Part shown: positions 17,020 to 27,026 of the stretch, in pieces
Position numbering within the stretch: position 1 is the first letter of the stretch
Layout of the letters: each line of letters begins with the position of its first letter
Origin: Streptococcus agalactiae ATCC 13813
GTDB lineage: Bacteria > Bacillota > Bacilli > Lactobacillales > Streptococcaceae
Length of the DNA stretch: 63,673 nt
Direction of reading: 5' to 3'
Assembly: GCF_000186445.1 (NCBI RefSeq)
Contig: NZ_GL636070.1
Span: 410,200-473,872 of the forward strand
Translations under genes and position numbers: made by a program
The notes under the pieces: model-generated
The model's database searches: none
Told to the model about the DNA's origin: nothing
What the model saw: the letters and a program-made list of their open reading frames with translations, nothing else

Positions 17020-19398
17020 ATGTCAGAATTTGATACAAAATCATATTTAGAAAAACTTGATGCATGGTGGAGAGCAGCTAATTATATTTCTGCAGCACAA
17101 ATGTATCTAAAGGATAATCCTCTCTTGAGACGAGAGCTGGTTGAAAACGACTTAAAGGTTCATCCAATTGGTCACTGGGGCACTGTACCTGGACAAAACT
17201 TTATCTATGCTCACTTAAATCGCGCTATTAATAAATACGATTTAGACATGTTCTATATTGAAGGTCCAGGTCATGGTGGTCAAGTTATGGTATCTAATTC
17301 ATATTTAGATGGTTCATATACTGAATTAAACCCAAATATTGAGCAAACAGAGGATGGCTTTAAGCAGTTATGTAAAATCTTCTCTTTCCCAGGTGGAATT
17401 GCATCCCATGCTGCACCAGAAACACCAGGGTCAATTCATGAAGGCGGTGAACTTGGTTACGCACTTTCTCATGCGACAGGTGCCATCCTAGACAATCCAG
17501 ATGTTATTGCTGCGACTGTTATTGGTGATGGTGAAGGTGAAACAGGACCACTTATGGCTGGTTGGCTATCTAATACCTTTATCAATCCAGTAAATGATGG
17601 TGCTGTTCTACCAATCTTCTATTTAAATGGTGGTAAAATCCATAACCCAACTATCTTTGAACGTAAGACAGATGAAGAATTATCTCAGTTTTTTGAAGGA
17701 TTAGGTTGGAAACCTATTTTTGCAGATGTTGTTGAACTCTCTGAGGATCATGCGGCTGCTCATGCTTTGTTTGCAGAAAAATTAGATCAAGCTATTCAAG
17801 AGATTAAAACCATTCAATCAGAAGCACGACAAAAACCGGCAGAAGAAGCTATCCAAGCAAAATTCCCTGTCTTGGTTGCACGTATTCCTAAGGGTTGGAC
17901 TGGTCCAAAGGCTTGGGAAGGAACACCAATTGAAGGTGGCTTCCGCGCTCACCAAGTACCAATTCCAGTAGATGCCCACCATATGGAACATGTTGATTCT
18001 CTTTTGTCATGGCTTCAATCATACCGTCCAGAAGAATTATTTGATGAAAGTGGTAAAATCGTTGATGAGATTGCTGCTATTTCACCAAAAGGTGATCGTC
18101 GCATGTCCATGAATCCAATAACCAATGCTGGTATTGTTAAAGCAATGGATACAGCAGATTGGAAGAAGTTTGCTCTTGATATTAATGTTCCAGGTCAAAT
18201 TATGGCACAAGATATGATTGAATTTGGAAAATATGCAGCAGATTTGGTAGATGCTAATCCAGATAATTTCCGTATTTTTGGTCCAGATGAAACGAAATCA
18301 AATCGTCTTCAAGAAGTGTTTACACGTACTAGCCGTCAATGGCTTGGTCGTCGTAAACCAGATTATGACGAAGCTTTAAGTCCAGCTGGACGTGTTATTG
18401 ATTCCCAATTGTCTGAACATCAAGCAGAAGGTTTCTTAGAAGGTTATGTTTTAACTGGTCGTCACGGCTTCTTTGCTTCATACGAATCATTCCTTCGCGT
18501 TGTAGATTCAATGGTAACACAACATTTCAAATGGTTACGTAAATCAAAAACACACACAACATGGCGTAAAAATTATCCAGCGCTTAACCTAATTGCAGCT
18601 TCAACTGTTTTCCAACAAGATCATAATGGTTACACTCACCAAGATCCAGGTATTTTAACTCATTTAGCTGAAAAAACACCTGAATACATTCGTGAATATT
18701 TACCAGCAGATACTAACTCACTTCTAGCTGTTATGGATAAAGCGTTTAAAGCTGAAGATAAAATTAATTTAATTGTGACATCTAAGCACCCTCGTCCACA
18801 ATTTTACTCTATTGCTGAAGCAGAAGAGTTAGTGGCAGAAGGATATAAGGTGATTGACTGGGCTTCAAATGTGTCGCTTAATCAAGAGCCAGATGTTGTC
18901 TTTGCTGCGGCGGGAACAGAACCTAACTTAGAAGCTTTGGCAGCAATTAGCATTCTTCATAAGGCTTTCCCAGAACTTAAGATTAGATTTGTTAATGTAT
19001 TAGACATCCTAAAACTTCGTCATCCTTCACAAGATGCTCGCGGTTTATCAGATGAAGAGTTTAACAAAGTCTTTACCACAGATAAACCTGTTATTTTTGC
19101 TTTCCATGGTTATGAAGATATGATTCGAGATATTTTCTTTAGTCGTCACAATCATAATTTGCATACGCATGGTTACCGTGAAAATGGTGACATCACAACA
19201 CCATTTGATATGCGCGTGATGTCAGAATTGGACCGATTCCATCTGGCACAGGATGCAGCTCTTGCTTCTTTAGGACATGAAGCGCAAGCCTTCAGTGATG
19301 AAATGAATCAAATGGTTGCTTATCACAAAGACTATATTCGTGAACACGGAGACGATATTCCAGAAGTACAAAATTGGAAATGGAAAAATATCAAGTAG
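17020..19398 (+). CDS. xfp: Xylulose-5-phosphate/fructose-6-phosphate phosphoketolase
   Basis: A 792-aa thiamine-diphosphate enzyme that splits xylulose-5-phosphate into acetyl phosphate and glyceraldehyde-3-phosphate. The TPP-binding motif is [10 protein letters not shown], and the phosphoketolase segments [20 protein letters not shown] and [10 protein letters not shown] are present. The length is standard. The start [12 protein letters not shown] follows AGGAG; a 12-residue upstream extension lacks a ribosome-binding site. Lying next to ulaG, it gives the ascorbate pathway a route from D-xylulose-5-phosphate to acetate and ATP. Confidence 0.96.
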   Translation: MSEFDTKSYLEKLDAWWRAANYISAAQMYLKDNPLLRRELVENDLKVHPIGHWGTVPGQNFIYAHLNRAINKYDLDMFYIEGPGHGGQVMVSNSYLDGSYTELNPNIEQTEDGFKQLCKIFSFPGGIASHAAPETPGSIHEGGELGYALSHATGAILDNPDVIAATVIGDGEGETGPLMAGWLSNTFINPVNDGAVLPIFYLNGGKIHNPTIFERKTDEELSQFFEGLGWKPIFADVVELSEDHAAAHALFAEKLDQAIQEIKTIQSEARQKPAEEAIQAKFPVLVARIPKGWTGPKAWEGTPIEGGFRAHQVPIPVDAHHMEHVDSLLSWLQSYRPEELFDESGKIVDEIAAISPKGDRRMSMNPITNAGIVKAMDTADWKKFALDINVPGQIMAQDMIEFGKYAADLVDANPDNFRIFGPDETKSNRLQEVFTRTSRQWLGRRKPDYDEALSPAGRVIDSQLSEHQAEGFLEGYVLTGRHGFFASYESFLRVVDSMVTQHFKWLRKSKTHTTWRKNYPALNLIAASTVFQQDHNGYTHQDPGILTHLAEKTPEYIREYLPADTNSLLAVMDKAFKAEDKINLIVTSKHPRPQFYSIAEAEELVAEGYKVIDWASNVSLNQEPDVVFAAAGTEPNLEALAAISILHKAFPELKIRFVNVLDILKLRHPSQDARGLSDEEFNKVFTTDKPVIFAFHGYEDMIRDIFFSRHNHNLHTHGYRENGDITTPFDMRVMSELDRFHLAQDAALASLGHEAQAFSDEMNQMVAYHKDYIREHGDDIPEVQNWKWKNIK

Positions 19399-19428
19399 TC
19401 ACTTTTTTCAGGCCTATACTTACAAACA

Positions 19429-19463
19429 AAAACACTTTTAGATTTTTTCTAAGGGTGTTTTGT
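19429..19463 (+). terminator. Terminator of the phosphoketolase gene
   Basis: A 13-pair stem AAAACACTTTTAG/CTAAGGGTGTTTT with two G-T pairs has a seven-base loop, then TTGTTATTT. Confidence 0.75.
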
Positions 19464-19475
19464 TATTTCATAGAA

Positions 19476-19512
19476 GAATGACCGCTTTTTCAAAAGCGTT
19501 AAGTGGTCACTT
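19476..19512 (+). promoter_or_regulatory. Degenerate second BusR-like site
   Basis: GAATGAC (19476-19482) and GTCACTT (19506-19512) are half-sites separated by 23 bases, close to but not identical with the AAGTGAC-N22-GTCACTT motif further down. The right half-site also forms the short palindrome AAGTGGTCACTT. The spacer contains a small hairpin, CGCTTTTTCAAAAGCG. Confidence 0.4.
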
Positions 19513-19610
19513 TTAAAGTTGTAATATTAATACTAATAAGTCTTTAAATAATTCAATAATGCCATAACAATAATGGTGTGGGCTAATTAAAATATCTCTA
19601 AGCAAAGGTG

Positions 19611-19640
19611 TTGACATAAAGAGACCATACATGATATTAT
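19611..19640 (+). promoter_or_regulatory. opuA promoter
   Basis: -35 TTGACA (19611-19616) and -10 TATTAT (19635-19640) have an 18-base spacer. The predicted start at about 19647 gives a leader of roughly 125 bases containing the BusR-type operator. The 376-base gap before opuAA also holds the phosphoketolase terminator; no small gene is seen. Confidence 0.75.
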
Positions 19641-19680
19641 AGTTATGTTCTGTTTCGGCAGTTTATTTTTTTGAGTAAAA

Positions 19681-19716
19681 AAGTGACTACCCTTTTACGA
19701 TAACTTAACGTCACTT
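19681..19716 (+). promoter_or_regulatory. BusR-type operator (c-di-AMP-responsive repressor site)
   Basis: AAGTGAC (19681-19687), exactly 22 bases, then GTCACTT (19710-19716). This bipartite inverted motif is the one described for BusR, the c-di-AMP-dependent repressor of the glycine-betaine transporter in S. agalactiae and L. lactis. It lies in the leader of the opuA transcript, where the bound repressor would block elongation. busR itself is not in the window. Confidence 0.8.
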
Positions 19717-19774
19717 TATAGATAAGACACATAACCTTAAAAATAAGATACGAAATTTTTAGTAGGAGATAAGA

Positions 19775-20998
19775 ATGACAAATATTTTAGAAGTGAAGAA
19801 TTTAACCAAAATTTTTGGGAAAAAGCAAAAAGCTGCTCTTGAAATGGTTAAGCAAGGAAAAAGTAAGACAGAAATTCTTGAAAAAACAGGAGCGACTGTA
19901 GGTGTCTATGATGCGAGTTTTGAAATAAAAGAAGGCGAAATTTTCGTTATCATGGGACTTTCTGGTTCAGGAAAATCAACTTTAGTTCGGATGTTAAACC
20001 GTTTGATTGACCCATCATCAGGAAATATCTATTTAGATGGTAAAGATATTGCAAAGATGAATGTAGAAGATTTACGTAACATTCGTCGTCACGATATCAA
20101 CATGGTTTTCCAAAATTTTGGTCTTTTCCCACATCGTACAATTTTAGAAAATACAGAGTTTGGGTTAGAGATGCGTGGTGTTTCTAAGGAAGAACGTACA
20201 ACGTTAGCTGAAAAAGCTTTGGACAATGCAGGTCTATTACCGTTTAAAGATCAGTACCCCAGTCAATTATCAGGAGGAATGCAACAGCGTGTTGGTTTAG
20301 CACGTGCCCTTGCTAACAGCCCTAAAATCCTTCTGATGGATGAGGCCTTCTCAGCTTTAGACCCATTAATTCGTCGTGAAATGCAAGATGAGCTTCTTGA
20401 CCTTCAAGACACGAATAAACAAACTATTATTTTTATCAGCCATGATTTGAATGAAGCGTTACGTATTGGTGATCGTATTGCTCTGATGAAAGATGGAGAA
20501 ATCATGCAGATTGGTACAGGAGAAGAGATTTTGACTAATCCGGCTAATGATTTTGTTCGTGAGTTTGTTGAAGACGTTGATCGCTCAAAAGTGTTAACTG
20601 CTCAAAATATTATGATAAAACCTTTAACAACTGTTTTAGAAATTGATGGCCCACAAGTTGCTTTAACAAGAATGCATCGTGAGGAAGTCTCAATGTTAAT
20701 GGCAACGAATCGTCGTCGCCAACTTTTGGGATCCCTAACTGCAGATGCTGCAATTGAAGCTCGTAAGAAAGGTTTGCCGCTTTCTGAAGTGATTGATAAA
20801 GATGTTGTAACGGTCTCAAAAGATACAGTTATTACAGATATCATGCCTTTAATTTATGATTCATCTGCTCCGATAGCCGTTACTGATGATAATGATAGAC
20901 TCCTAGGGGTTATCATTAGAGGACGTGTGATCGAAGCACTTGCTAACGTTCAAGATGAAACAGTAGTAGAATCGCCAAAAGAAACGGTAGAAGCTTAA
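19775..20998 (+). CDS. opuAA: Glycine betaine/proline ABC transporter ATP-binding protein
   Basis: A 407-aa ATPase of the OpuA/ProV family. Walker A is GLSGSGKST (about 61-69), the ABC signature is LSGGMQQR and Walker B is [14 protein letters not shown]. The C-terminal 130 residues form a tandem CBS module ([14 protein letters not shown] onward), which in this family senses ionic strength and c-di-AMP. It energises the OpuABC permease encoded next. AGTAGGAG sets the start. Confidence 0.96.
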   Translation: MTNILEVKNLTKIFGKKQKAALEMVKQGKSKTEILEKTGATVGVYDASFEIKEGEIFVIMGLSGSGKSTLVRMLNRLIDPSSGNIYLDGKDIAKMNVEDLRNIRRHDINMVFQNFGLFPHRTILENTEFGLEMRGVSKEERTTLAEKALDNAGLLPFKDQYPSQLSGGMQQRVGLARALANSPKILLMDEAFSALDPLIRREMQDELLDLQDTNKQTIIFISHDLNEALRIGDRIALMKDGEIMQIGTGEEILTNPANDFVREFVEDVDRSKVLTAQNIMIKPLTTVLEIDGPQVALTRMHREEVSMLMATNRRRQLLGSLTADAAIEARKKGLPLSEVIDKDVVTVSKDTVITDIMPLIYDSSAPIAVTDDNDRLLGVIIRGRVIEALANVQDETVVESPKETVEA

Positions 20999-21016
20999 TA
21001 GAGAGGACAAATCATT

Positions 21017-22744
21017 TTGGAAAATTTATTACAACATAAGTTACCGGTCGCACCATTTGTAGAGTCAACGACCAATTGGATTACGAAAACTTTTTCTGGT
21101 TTATTTGACTTTATCCAGACAATCGGTAATGCATTGATGGATTGGATGACAAAAACATTACTATTCATTAATCCTTTACTTTTTATTGTACTAATTACAA
21201 TTGCTGTATTTTTCTTAGCTAAGAAAAAATGGCAATTACCGACATTTACTTTCATTGGTTTGCTATTTATCTATAACCAAGGGCTGTGGGAGCAGTTGAT
21301 TAACACTTTTAACTTGGTTTTAGTAGCAAGTTTAATTTCTATTATTATTGGTGTACCACTAGGTATTTGGATGGCAAAAAGTGATAAAGTTAAACAAGTT
21401 GTTAATCCAATCCTTGACTTTATGCAAACTATGCCAGCATTCGTTTACCTTATTCCTGCAGTAGCTTTTTTTGGTATCGGTATGGTACCAGGTGTCTTCG
21501 CCTCTGTTGTATTTGCTTTGCCTCCAACAGTGCGCTTTACTAACTTGGCTATTCGTGAAATCCCACTTGAGTTAATAGAAGCATCTGATTCATTTGGTTC
21601 AACAGCTAAGCAAAAATTATTCAAAGTTGAACTACCACTTGCTAAGAACACTATTATGGCAGGAATCAATCAAACTATGATGTTGGCTCTTTCTATGGTG
21701 GTTACAGGATCTATGATCGGTGCACCTGGACTTGGTCGTGAGGTGTTATCGGCGCTTCAACATGCTGATATTGGTACAGGATTTGTTAGTGGTCTATCGC
21801 TAGTTATTTTAGCAATCGTGTTAGACCGTGTTAGTCAATTCTTTAATTCCAAACCGGGTGAGAAGCAAGCTAAAACATCAAAAGTTAAAAAATGGGTAGG
21901 TTTAGGGGCCCTGGCTCTCTTCATTCTAGCAGCTCTTGGTCGCATTGTTGTTAATATGACTTCAGGAAATGAAGCCAAAGGTCAAAAAGTGAAAATAGCT
22001 TATGTCCAATGGGATTCAGAAGTTGCTTCAACCAACGTTATTTCTGAAGTTTTAAAATCTAAAGGATATGATGTTGAATTGACACCACTTGACAATGCGG
22101 TCATGTGGCAAACAGTCGCCAATGGGAATGCTGATTTTACAACAAGTGCTTGGTTACCAAAGACCCACGGGCAATATTTTAATAAATACAAAAATAGTTT
22201 AGATGACTTAGGTCCTCACGTTGAGAACGTCAAAATAGGTTTAGTTGTTCCTAAATACATGAACGTAAATAGTATTGAAGAATTATCAAATCAAGCAGAT
22301 AAACAAATTACAGGTATCGAACCAGGTGCAGGTATTATGAAGTCTGCTAAACAATCCCTTAAAGATTATCCAAATCTTTCAAGTTGGAAGTTGTTATCAG
22401 CATCAACAGGAGCTATGACAACAACCTTAGGGAAGGCTATCAAAAACAAAGATCAAGTGGTCATTACAGGTTGGTCACCTCACTGGATGTTTGCTAAGTA
22501 TGATTTAAAATACCTTAAAGATCCTAAGAAATCATTTGGTGGTGAAGAACATATCAATACAATAGCACGCAAGAATTTGAAAAAAGATATGCCAAAAGTA
22601 TATAAAATTATCGATAAGTTCAAGTGGACTAAAGAAGATATGGAATCTATCATGTTAGATATGGATAAAGGTATGGAGCCTGCTAAAGCAGCTCAAAAAT
22701 GGATTAAAAACCACAAAAAAGAAGTTTCAGAGTGGACTAAATAG
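21017..22744 (+). CDS. opuABC: Fused glycine betaine permease and substrate-binding protein
   Basis: A 575-aa protein with the L. lactis-type fusion. Residues 1-290 are the OpuAB/ProW permease with about eight membrane helices and the EAA-like loop EASDSFGSTAKQKLFKVELP. After another helix near 295-315, residues 320-575 are the extracellular betaine-binding OpuAC domain, with aromatic box regions AYVQWDSE and TGWSPHWMF. Translation begins with TTG behind GAGAGGA, 18 bases after opuAA. It imports betaine during osmotic stress. Confidence 0.95.
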   Translation: MENLLQHKLPVAPFVESTTNWITKTFSGLFDFIQTIGNALMDWMTKTLLFINPLLFIVLITIAVFFLAKKKWQLPTFTFIGLLFIYNQGLWEQLINTFNLVLVASLISIIIGVPLGIWMAKSDKVKQVVNPILDFMQTMPAFVYLIPAVAFFGIGMVPGVFASVVFALPPTVRFTNLAIREIPLELIEASDSFGSTAKQKLFKVELPLAKNTIMAGINQTMMLALSMVVTGSMIGAPGLGREVLSALQHADIGTGFVSGLSLVILAIVLDRVSQFFNSKPGEKQAKTSKVKKWVGLGALALFILAALGRIVVNMTSGNEAKGQKVKIAYVQWDSEVASTNVISEVLKSKGYDVELTPLDNAVMWQTVANGNADFTTSAWLPKTHGQYFNKYKNSLDDLGPHVENVKIGLVVPKYMNVNSIEELSNQADKQITGIEPGAGIMKSAKQSLKDYPNLSSWKLLSASTGAMTTTLGKAIKNKDQVVITGWSPHWMFAKYDLKYLKDPKKSFGGEEHINTIARKNLKKDMPKVYKIIDKFKWTKEDMESIMLDMDKGMEPAKAAQKWIKNHKKEVSEWTK

Positions 22745-22755
22745 TATAGAAAAGA

Positions 22756-22785
22756 AACACGTCTCTTTTAGAGCGTGTTTTTTAA
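22756..22785 (+). terminator. Terminator of the opuA operon
   Basis: AAACACG-T-CTC pairs with GAG-CGTGTTT around TTTTA, followed by T6. The following 200 bases up to the next gene are AT-rich and show no clear promoter motif or gene. Confidence 0.8.
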
Positions 22786-22990
22786 TGTGACTTCAGTCGT
22801 TTTAGCTATTTAATATAAGTTTTATATTATTTTAATATATCAAAAGTGAGAGAATGAAAGAAATGGCAGGTTATAAAGTATTACTAAGTAAAATTTTCTT
22901 TAATTCAAGGTTGTTTTTTTTATTATAAAATTTTACAATGGAAGTTATGAGTATATTTAGAAACAATTCCATATTATCCAGGAGGATTGT

Positions 22991-24346
22991 ATGAAAAAAG
23001 AAAGTATATCTATTAAAGATATCTTGTGGTTTATTATTCCGTCGTTATTTGGAGTATTATTATTAATGACCCCATTTAAATATAATGGTATGACAACAGT
23101 AGCTGTCTCTGTAATCTCTAAGACAATTAATCAATGGATTAACGCTGTTTTTCCTATACATTATATTATTTTACTAATCATTTTTATTTCATGTGTGTTA
23201 GCACTTTGTTATCGTCTGTTTAGACCTAGCTTTATTGAAAAAAATGACTTGCTAAAAGAAATTTCTGACATTACCATTTTCTGGCTGATTATTCGTTTGA
23301 TCGGTTTGGCACTTGGTCTGATGACGGTTTTACATATTGGTCCTGAAATGGTATGGGGGAAAGAGACAGGCGGCCTTATCCTTTTTGATTTGATTGGTGG
23401 TTTGTTTACCATTTTCCTTGCTGCGGGTTTTATTCTTCCATTTTTGACAGAATTTGGTCTACTGGAGTTTGTTGGTGTCTTCTTAACCCCCATTATGCGT
23501 CCATTCTTTCAGCTACCTGGTCGGTCAGCAGTTAATTGTGTAGCCTCATTTGTAGGTGATGGTACTATTGGAATTGCTTTGACCGATAAGCAGTATGTTG
23601 AGGGTTATTATACCAGTAGAGAAGCTGCAACGATTTCCACTACTTTTTCAGCAGTATCAATCACTTTTTGTCTTGTTGTTTTGCAGAATGTTGGCTTAAC
23701 TGATTATTTTGGCCATTTTTATCTAACAGTCATCATTAGCAGTGTTGTCTGTGCATTCATTATCCCTTATATCCCTCCCTTATCTCGTCAATCAAATAGT
23801 TATTACACTAAACCAAAGAAAGAAACATCTGAGGTAATTCCGGATGGTTATAACAAGATAGAGTGGGGACTTAAGCTTGCCATCGATAAATCAAAAGCAA
23901 ATGGAAACATGAAGACTTTTGTCAATAATGCCTCTAAGACAGTACTTAGTTTATGGTTTGGCGTTATGCCAACAATTATGACTGTCGGAACAATAGCTTT
24001 GATTATTTCAGTATCAACACCTATTTTTAAAATTTTAGGTACACCATTCCTTCCATTCCTTGAACTTTTAGGGATTCCAGAAGCAGATATTGCGAGTCAA
24101 ACCATGATTGTTGGTTTTTCAGATATGGTTGTTCCTTCGATAATGGCGGCTGAAATTCACAGTGAGATGACAAGGTTTATCGTCGCAACAGTTTCTATTG
24201 TGCAATTAATTTATATGTCTGAGACTGGTGCAGTGATATTAGGTTCCAAGATCCCTATCAACATTCTAGAATTATTTATCATTTTTATAGAGAGAACAAT
24301 TATTTCATTACCTATTATTGTTTTGATGGCACATCTTTTCTTTTAG
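22991..24346 (+). CDS. YjiH family membrane protein with nucleoside-recognition (Gate) domain
   Basis: A 451-aa polytopic membrane protein with about ten hydrophobic helices. The segments GRSAVNCVASFVGDGTIGIA and MIVGFSDMVVPSIMA fit the Gate/YjiH family, whose transported substrate is not established. It stands alone between opuABC and rpmH, starting behind CCAGGAGG. It could be a transporter; no partner gene gives a clue to the substrate. Confidence 0.85.
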   Translation: MKKESISIKDILWFIIPSLFGVLLLMTPFKYNGMTTVAVSVISKTINQWINAVFPIHYIILLIIFISCVLALCYRLFRPSFIEKNDLLKEISDITIFWLIIRLIGLALGLMTVLHIGPEMVWGKETGGLILFDLIGGLFTIFLAAGFILPFLTEFGLLEFVGVFLTPIMRPFFQLPGRSAVNCVASFVGDGTIGIALTDKQYVEGYYTSREAATISTTFSAVSITFCLVVLQNVGLTDYFGHFYLTVIISSVVCAFIIPYIPPLSRQSNSYYTKPKKETSEVIPDGYNKIEWGLKLAIDKSKANGNMKTFVNNASKTVLSLWFGVMPTIMTVGTIALIISVSTPIFKILGTPFLPFLELLGIPEADIASQTMIVGFSDMVVPSIMAAEIHSEMTRFIVATVSIVQLIYMSETGAVILGSKIPINILELFIIFIERTIISLPIIVLMAHLFF

Positions 24347-24426
24347 TTGGAGAAAATAGAGAAGCATTTCTTGCTAACAAATGGAACTATTTACTGAAAA
24401 AAGACAAATGAACTTGAAAGTATTTC

Positions 24427-24454
24427 TTGACAAGAGCCCTAAAATTGTTATAAA
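24427..24454 (+). promoter_or_regulatory. rpmH promoter
   Basis: TTGACA (24427-24432) and TATAAA (24449-24454) have a 16-base spacer; the second lies 75 bases before the rpmH start. Confidence 0.75.
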
Positions 24455-24529
24455 ATAGTATGGTATGTTTAGTAACTGATCAAAATAGCCGGCTAAACGA
24501 ATACGAAAATCTATCAGGAGGTATTCAAC

Positions 24530-24664
24530 GTGAAACGTACTTATCAACCAAGTAAAATCCGTCGCCAACGTAAACACGGATTCCGTCACCGTATGTCAAC
24601 TAAAAACGGACGTCGCGTGCTTGCTAGCCGCCGTCGTAAAGGACGTAAAGTGTTATCAGCTTAA
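24530..24664 (+). CDS. rpmH: 50S ribosomal protein L34
   Basis: A 44-aa, strongly basic protein with the complete L34 sequence pattern ([18 protein letters not shown], then [18 protein letters not shown]). Translation starts at GTG behind CAGGAGG. It is a structural protein of the large subunit near the exit tunnel. It is monocistronic here, away from rnpA/dnaA, unlike the arrangement in B. subtilis. Confidence 0.97.
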
Positions 24665-24686
24665 TATAGATAGCAAAATAATATCA

Positions 24687-24720
24687 AGCCAACAGGTACT
24701 CGAGTCTGGTGGCTTTTTTG
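24687..24720 (+). terminator. rpmH terminator
   Basis: AAGCCAACAG pairs with CTGGTGGCTT (one mismatch) around a ten-base loop, followed by T6. The next 300 bases hold only AT-rich sequence and, at 24991-24996, a TATAAT that probably serves dltR. Confidence 0.85.
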
Positions 24721-24990
24721 GTACCTTCATAACGATAAAGGTTTTTGTGAGAGTAGTTTGAGTATATTATAGATAAAGTTAATGAAAAGTGAGTTTATAA
24801 TGCGGAAATTCGTAGACAAATAGCCCCTATTTTTGTTAAAATATGAGGAGATTTCTTATTGAGAAATATCTTTATAGCGAGTGATATTTTATTTTTTAGA
24901 CGCTTGTATTATTGAAGTAGTTTAGTGACTTAGGAAATACTTTCATTAATATCGTTTTTTCAAGGTTATTTCAATTTTGCTAGTTTATAC

Positions 24991-24996
24991 TATAAT
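24991..24996 (+). promoter_or_regulatory. Putative -10 box of the dlt locus
   Basis: TATAAT lies 24 bases before dltR. The -35 position has no good match, so the promoter is either weak or activator-dependent; autoregulation by DltR is possible. Confidence 0.45.
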
Positions 24997-25019
24997 ATAT
25001 AAGGTAAGGTGACTAGAAA

Positions 25020-25694
25020 ATGAGACTTCTTGTAGTTGAGGATGAAAAAAGTATAGCAGAGGCTATTCAGGCTTTATTGGCAGATAAAGGTTATTCTGTT
25101 GATTTAGTATTTGATGGAGATGACGGGTTAGAATACATTTTGACAGGTCTCTATGATTTAGTCTTGTTGGATATTATGTTACCCAAACGCTCAGGATTAT
25201 CTGTTTTAAAAAGAGTGAGGGAAGCTGGTTTAGAAACCCCAATAATCTTTTTAACTGCAAAATCACAGACTTATGATAAAGTTAATGGTTTAGATTTAGG
25301 GGCAGATGATTATATCACAAAACCCTTTGAAGCAGATGAATTGCTAGCTAGAATTAGGTTGAGAACCAGACAATCTTCTCTGATCAGAACAAATCAATTG
25401 CGGCTTGGAAATATAAGGCTTAACACAGATTCACATGAGCTAGAATCTAAAGAAAGTAGTGTAAAATTATCCAATAAAGAATTTCTCTTGATGGAAGTTT
25501 TTATGCGAAATGCAAAGCAGATTATTCCTAAAAATCAGTTGATTTCTAAGGTTTGGGGACCTTCAGACAATTCAGAATATAACCAGTTAGAAGTATTTAT
25601 TTCTTTTTTGCGAAAAAAATTGCGCTTTTTAAAAGCAGACATTGAAATAATAACCACTAAGGGCTTTGGATATTCCTTGGAGGAGATGACATAA
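25020..25694 (+). CDS. dltR: Response regulator DltR
   Basis: A 224-aa OmpR-family regulator. The receiver domain (1-120) has acidic pocket residues in VVEDEKS, phospho-acceptor Asp51 in LLDIMLPKRSG and the conserved lysine in ITKPFEADELL. The winged-helix effector (about 125-222) ends with TTKGFGYSLE. Its stop overlaps the dltS start by one base, and the dltXABCD genes follow. This arrangement matches the S. agalactiae DltRS system, which adjusts D-alanylation of lipoteichoic acid. Confidence 0.92.
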   Translation: MRLLVVEDEKSIAEAIQALLADKGYSVDLVFDGDDGLEYILTGLYDLVLLDIMLPKRSGLSVLKRVREAGLETPIIFLTAKSQTYDKVNGLDLGADDYITKPFEADELLARIRLRTRQSSLIRTNQLRLGNIRLNTDSHELESKESSVKLSNKEFLLMEVFMRNAKQIIPKNQLISKVWGPSDNSEYNQLEVFISFLRKKLRFLKADIEIITTKGFGYSLEEMT

Positions 25695-26881
25695 TGTTTA
25701 GTGATTTACGCAAAAAATTTGTCTTTTTGACCATGTCAATCCTCATTGTCGTTGTTCTCTTTCTCTTTGCAGTGAGTAATCGCTACAATCAATATTGGGA
25801 TGAATATGATGCATATAGGATTGTTAAATTAGTTGCCAAAAATGATTATTTAGGAATACCAGGCGATGAACCGATTGCTTTGGTGACTATAGATAACCAA
25901 AAGATGGTTAAGATTCAAAGCAATAATACTGATTTGACAAATGATGTTATCGAAAAATCTAGTTTGAAGCTCCTTGAGCAAGGAAAGAAGTCACGAAAAT
26001 GGAAGTCTTTTATATATTCCATAAAAGAATATAAAGATAAAACTTACACCATAGCTATTATGGATTTGGCTAGTTATGAAGTCCCTTATGCAAGGCGTTT
26101 TCTAATTCTTGTTTTTACTATTTTTGGATTTTGTTTATTAGCAGCTGTAAGTCTTTATCTTTCTCGATTTATCGTAGGGCCTGTAGAGACAGAAATGACT
26201 CGCGAAAAACAGTTCGTTTCAGATGCGAGTCATGAGCTGAAGACCCCTATTGCAGCTATACGAGCCAACGTTCAGGTTCTGGAACAGCAAATTCCAGGAA
26301 ATCGTTATCTGGATCATGTTGTTTCGGAGACTAAGCGGATGGAGTTTTTAATTGAAGATTTGCTTAATTTGTCTAGACTTGATGAAAAACGCTCCAAGGT
26401 AAATTTCAAAAAGTTAAACTTATCTGTCTTATGTCAAGAAGTACTTCTAACATATGAAAGTTTGGCATATGAAGAAGAAAAGTGTTTAAATGATACGATT
26501 GAAGATGATGTCTGGATTGTTGGAGAAGAGAGTCAAATTAAGCAAATTTTAATAATTCTTTTGGATAATGCTATTAGGCATTCTTTGTCAAAATCAGAAA
26601 TCCAGTTTAGTCTTAAACAGGCTCGAAGAAAAGCTATTCTGACAATATCAAATCCAAGTGCTATCTATTCCAAAGAGGTTATGGATAATCTCTTTGAGCG
26701 TTTTTATCAAGCTAAAGATGATCATGCAGATTCTCTCAGTTTTGGTCTAGGCTTATCTATTGCTAAGGCAATCGTGGAACGCCATAAGGGGAGAATTAGA
26801 GCATATCAAGAAAAAGACCAATTACGTCTTGAAGTCCAGTTACCAATTGATGGATTTTGGACCAATACCATGATTAATTAA
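25694..26881 (+). CDS. dltS: Sensor histidine kinase DltS
   Basis: A 395-aa membrane kinase. Two membrane helices (about 9-27 and 136-157) bracket a ~105-residue extracellular sensor region. The H-box is SDASHELKTP with phospho-acceptor His180; the N-box LDNAIRHS and G-box FGLGLSIAKAI complete the ATPase domain. Translation is coupled to dltR by a TAATG overlap. In group B streptococci this kinase responds to conditions that alter D-alanine content of lipoteichoic acid. Confidence 0.92.
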   Translation: MFSDLRKKFVFLTMSILIVVVLFLFAVSNRYNQYWDEYDAYRIVKLVAKNDYLGIPGDEPIALVTIDNQKMVKIQSNNTDLTNDVIEKSSLKLLEQGKKSRKWKSFIYSIKEYKDKTYTIAIMDLASYEVPYARRFLILVFTIFGFCLLAAVSLYLSRFIVGPVETEMTREKQFVSDASHELKTPIAAIRANVQVLEQQIPGNRYLDHVVSETKRMEFLIEDLLNLSRLDEKRSKVNFKKLNLSVLCQEVLLTYESLAYEEEKCLNDTIEDDVWIVGEESQIKQILIILLDNAIRHSLSKSEIQFSLKQARRKAILTISNPSAIYSKEVMDNLFERFYQAKDDHADSLSFGLGLSIAKAIVERHKGRIRAYQEKDQLRLEVQLPIDGFWTNTMIN

Positions 26882-26891
26882 AGGAAGAATG

Positions 26892-27014
26892 ATGAAACCA
26901 TATTTATCTTTTATTGGTAGAACGTTATTATACTTCGGTATTTTATTGTTACTAATTTACTTTTTTGCATACCTTGGTCGCGGACAAGGCAGTTTTATTT
27001 ATAATGAATTCTAG
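26892..27014 (+). CDS. dltX: D-alanylation small membrane protein DltX
   Basis: A 40-aa protein with one membrane helix (about residues 8-27, FIGRTLLYFGILLLLIYFFA) and the short C-terminal tail GRGQGSFIYNEF. Size, helix and location just before dltA identify DltX, which helps transfer D-alanine onto teichoic acid. Two ATGs are adjacent; the second has better spacing to the AAGGAA site, so it is chosen here. Confidence 0.92.
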   Translation: MKPYLSFIGRTLLYFGILLLLIYFFAYLGRGQGSFIYNEF

Positions 27015-27026
27015 GAGATGGTACAA

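Noticed and set aside
19395..19408. GTAGTCACTTTTTT at the phosphoketolase stop, exact inverse of 19677-19690
   Set aside because: It contains a BusR-type half-site but no partner half-site 22 bases away; probably chance or a decayed copy.
22855..22927. 24-codon frame upstream of the YjiH gene
   Set aside because: No good ribosome-binding site and no recognisable pattern.
24832..24915. Short frames (13 and 18 codons) with an AGGAG upstream of dltR
   Set aside because: Too short, overlapping each other, and the region is AT-rich enough to make them by chance; no leader-peptide features.
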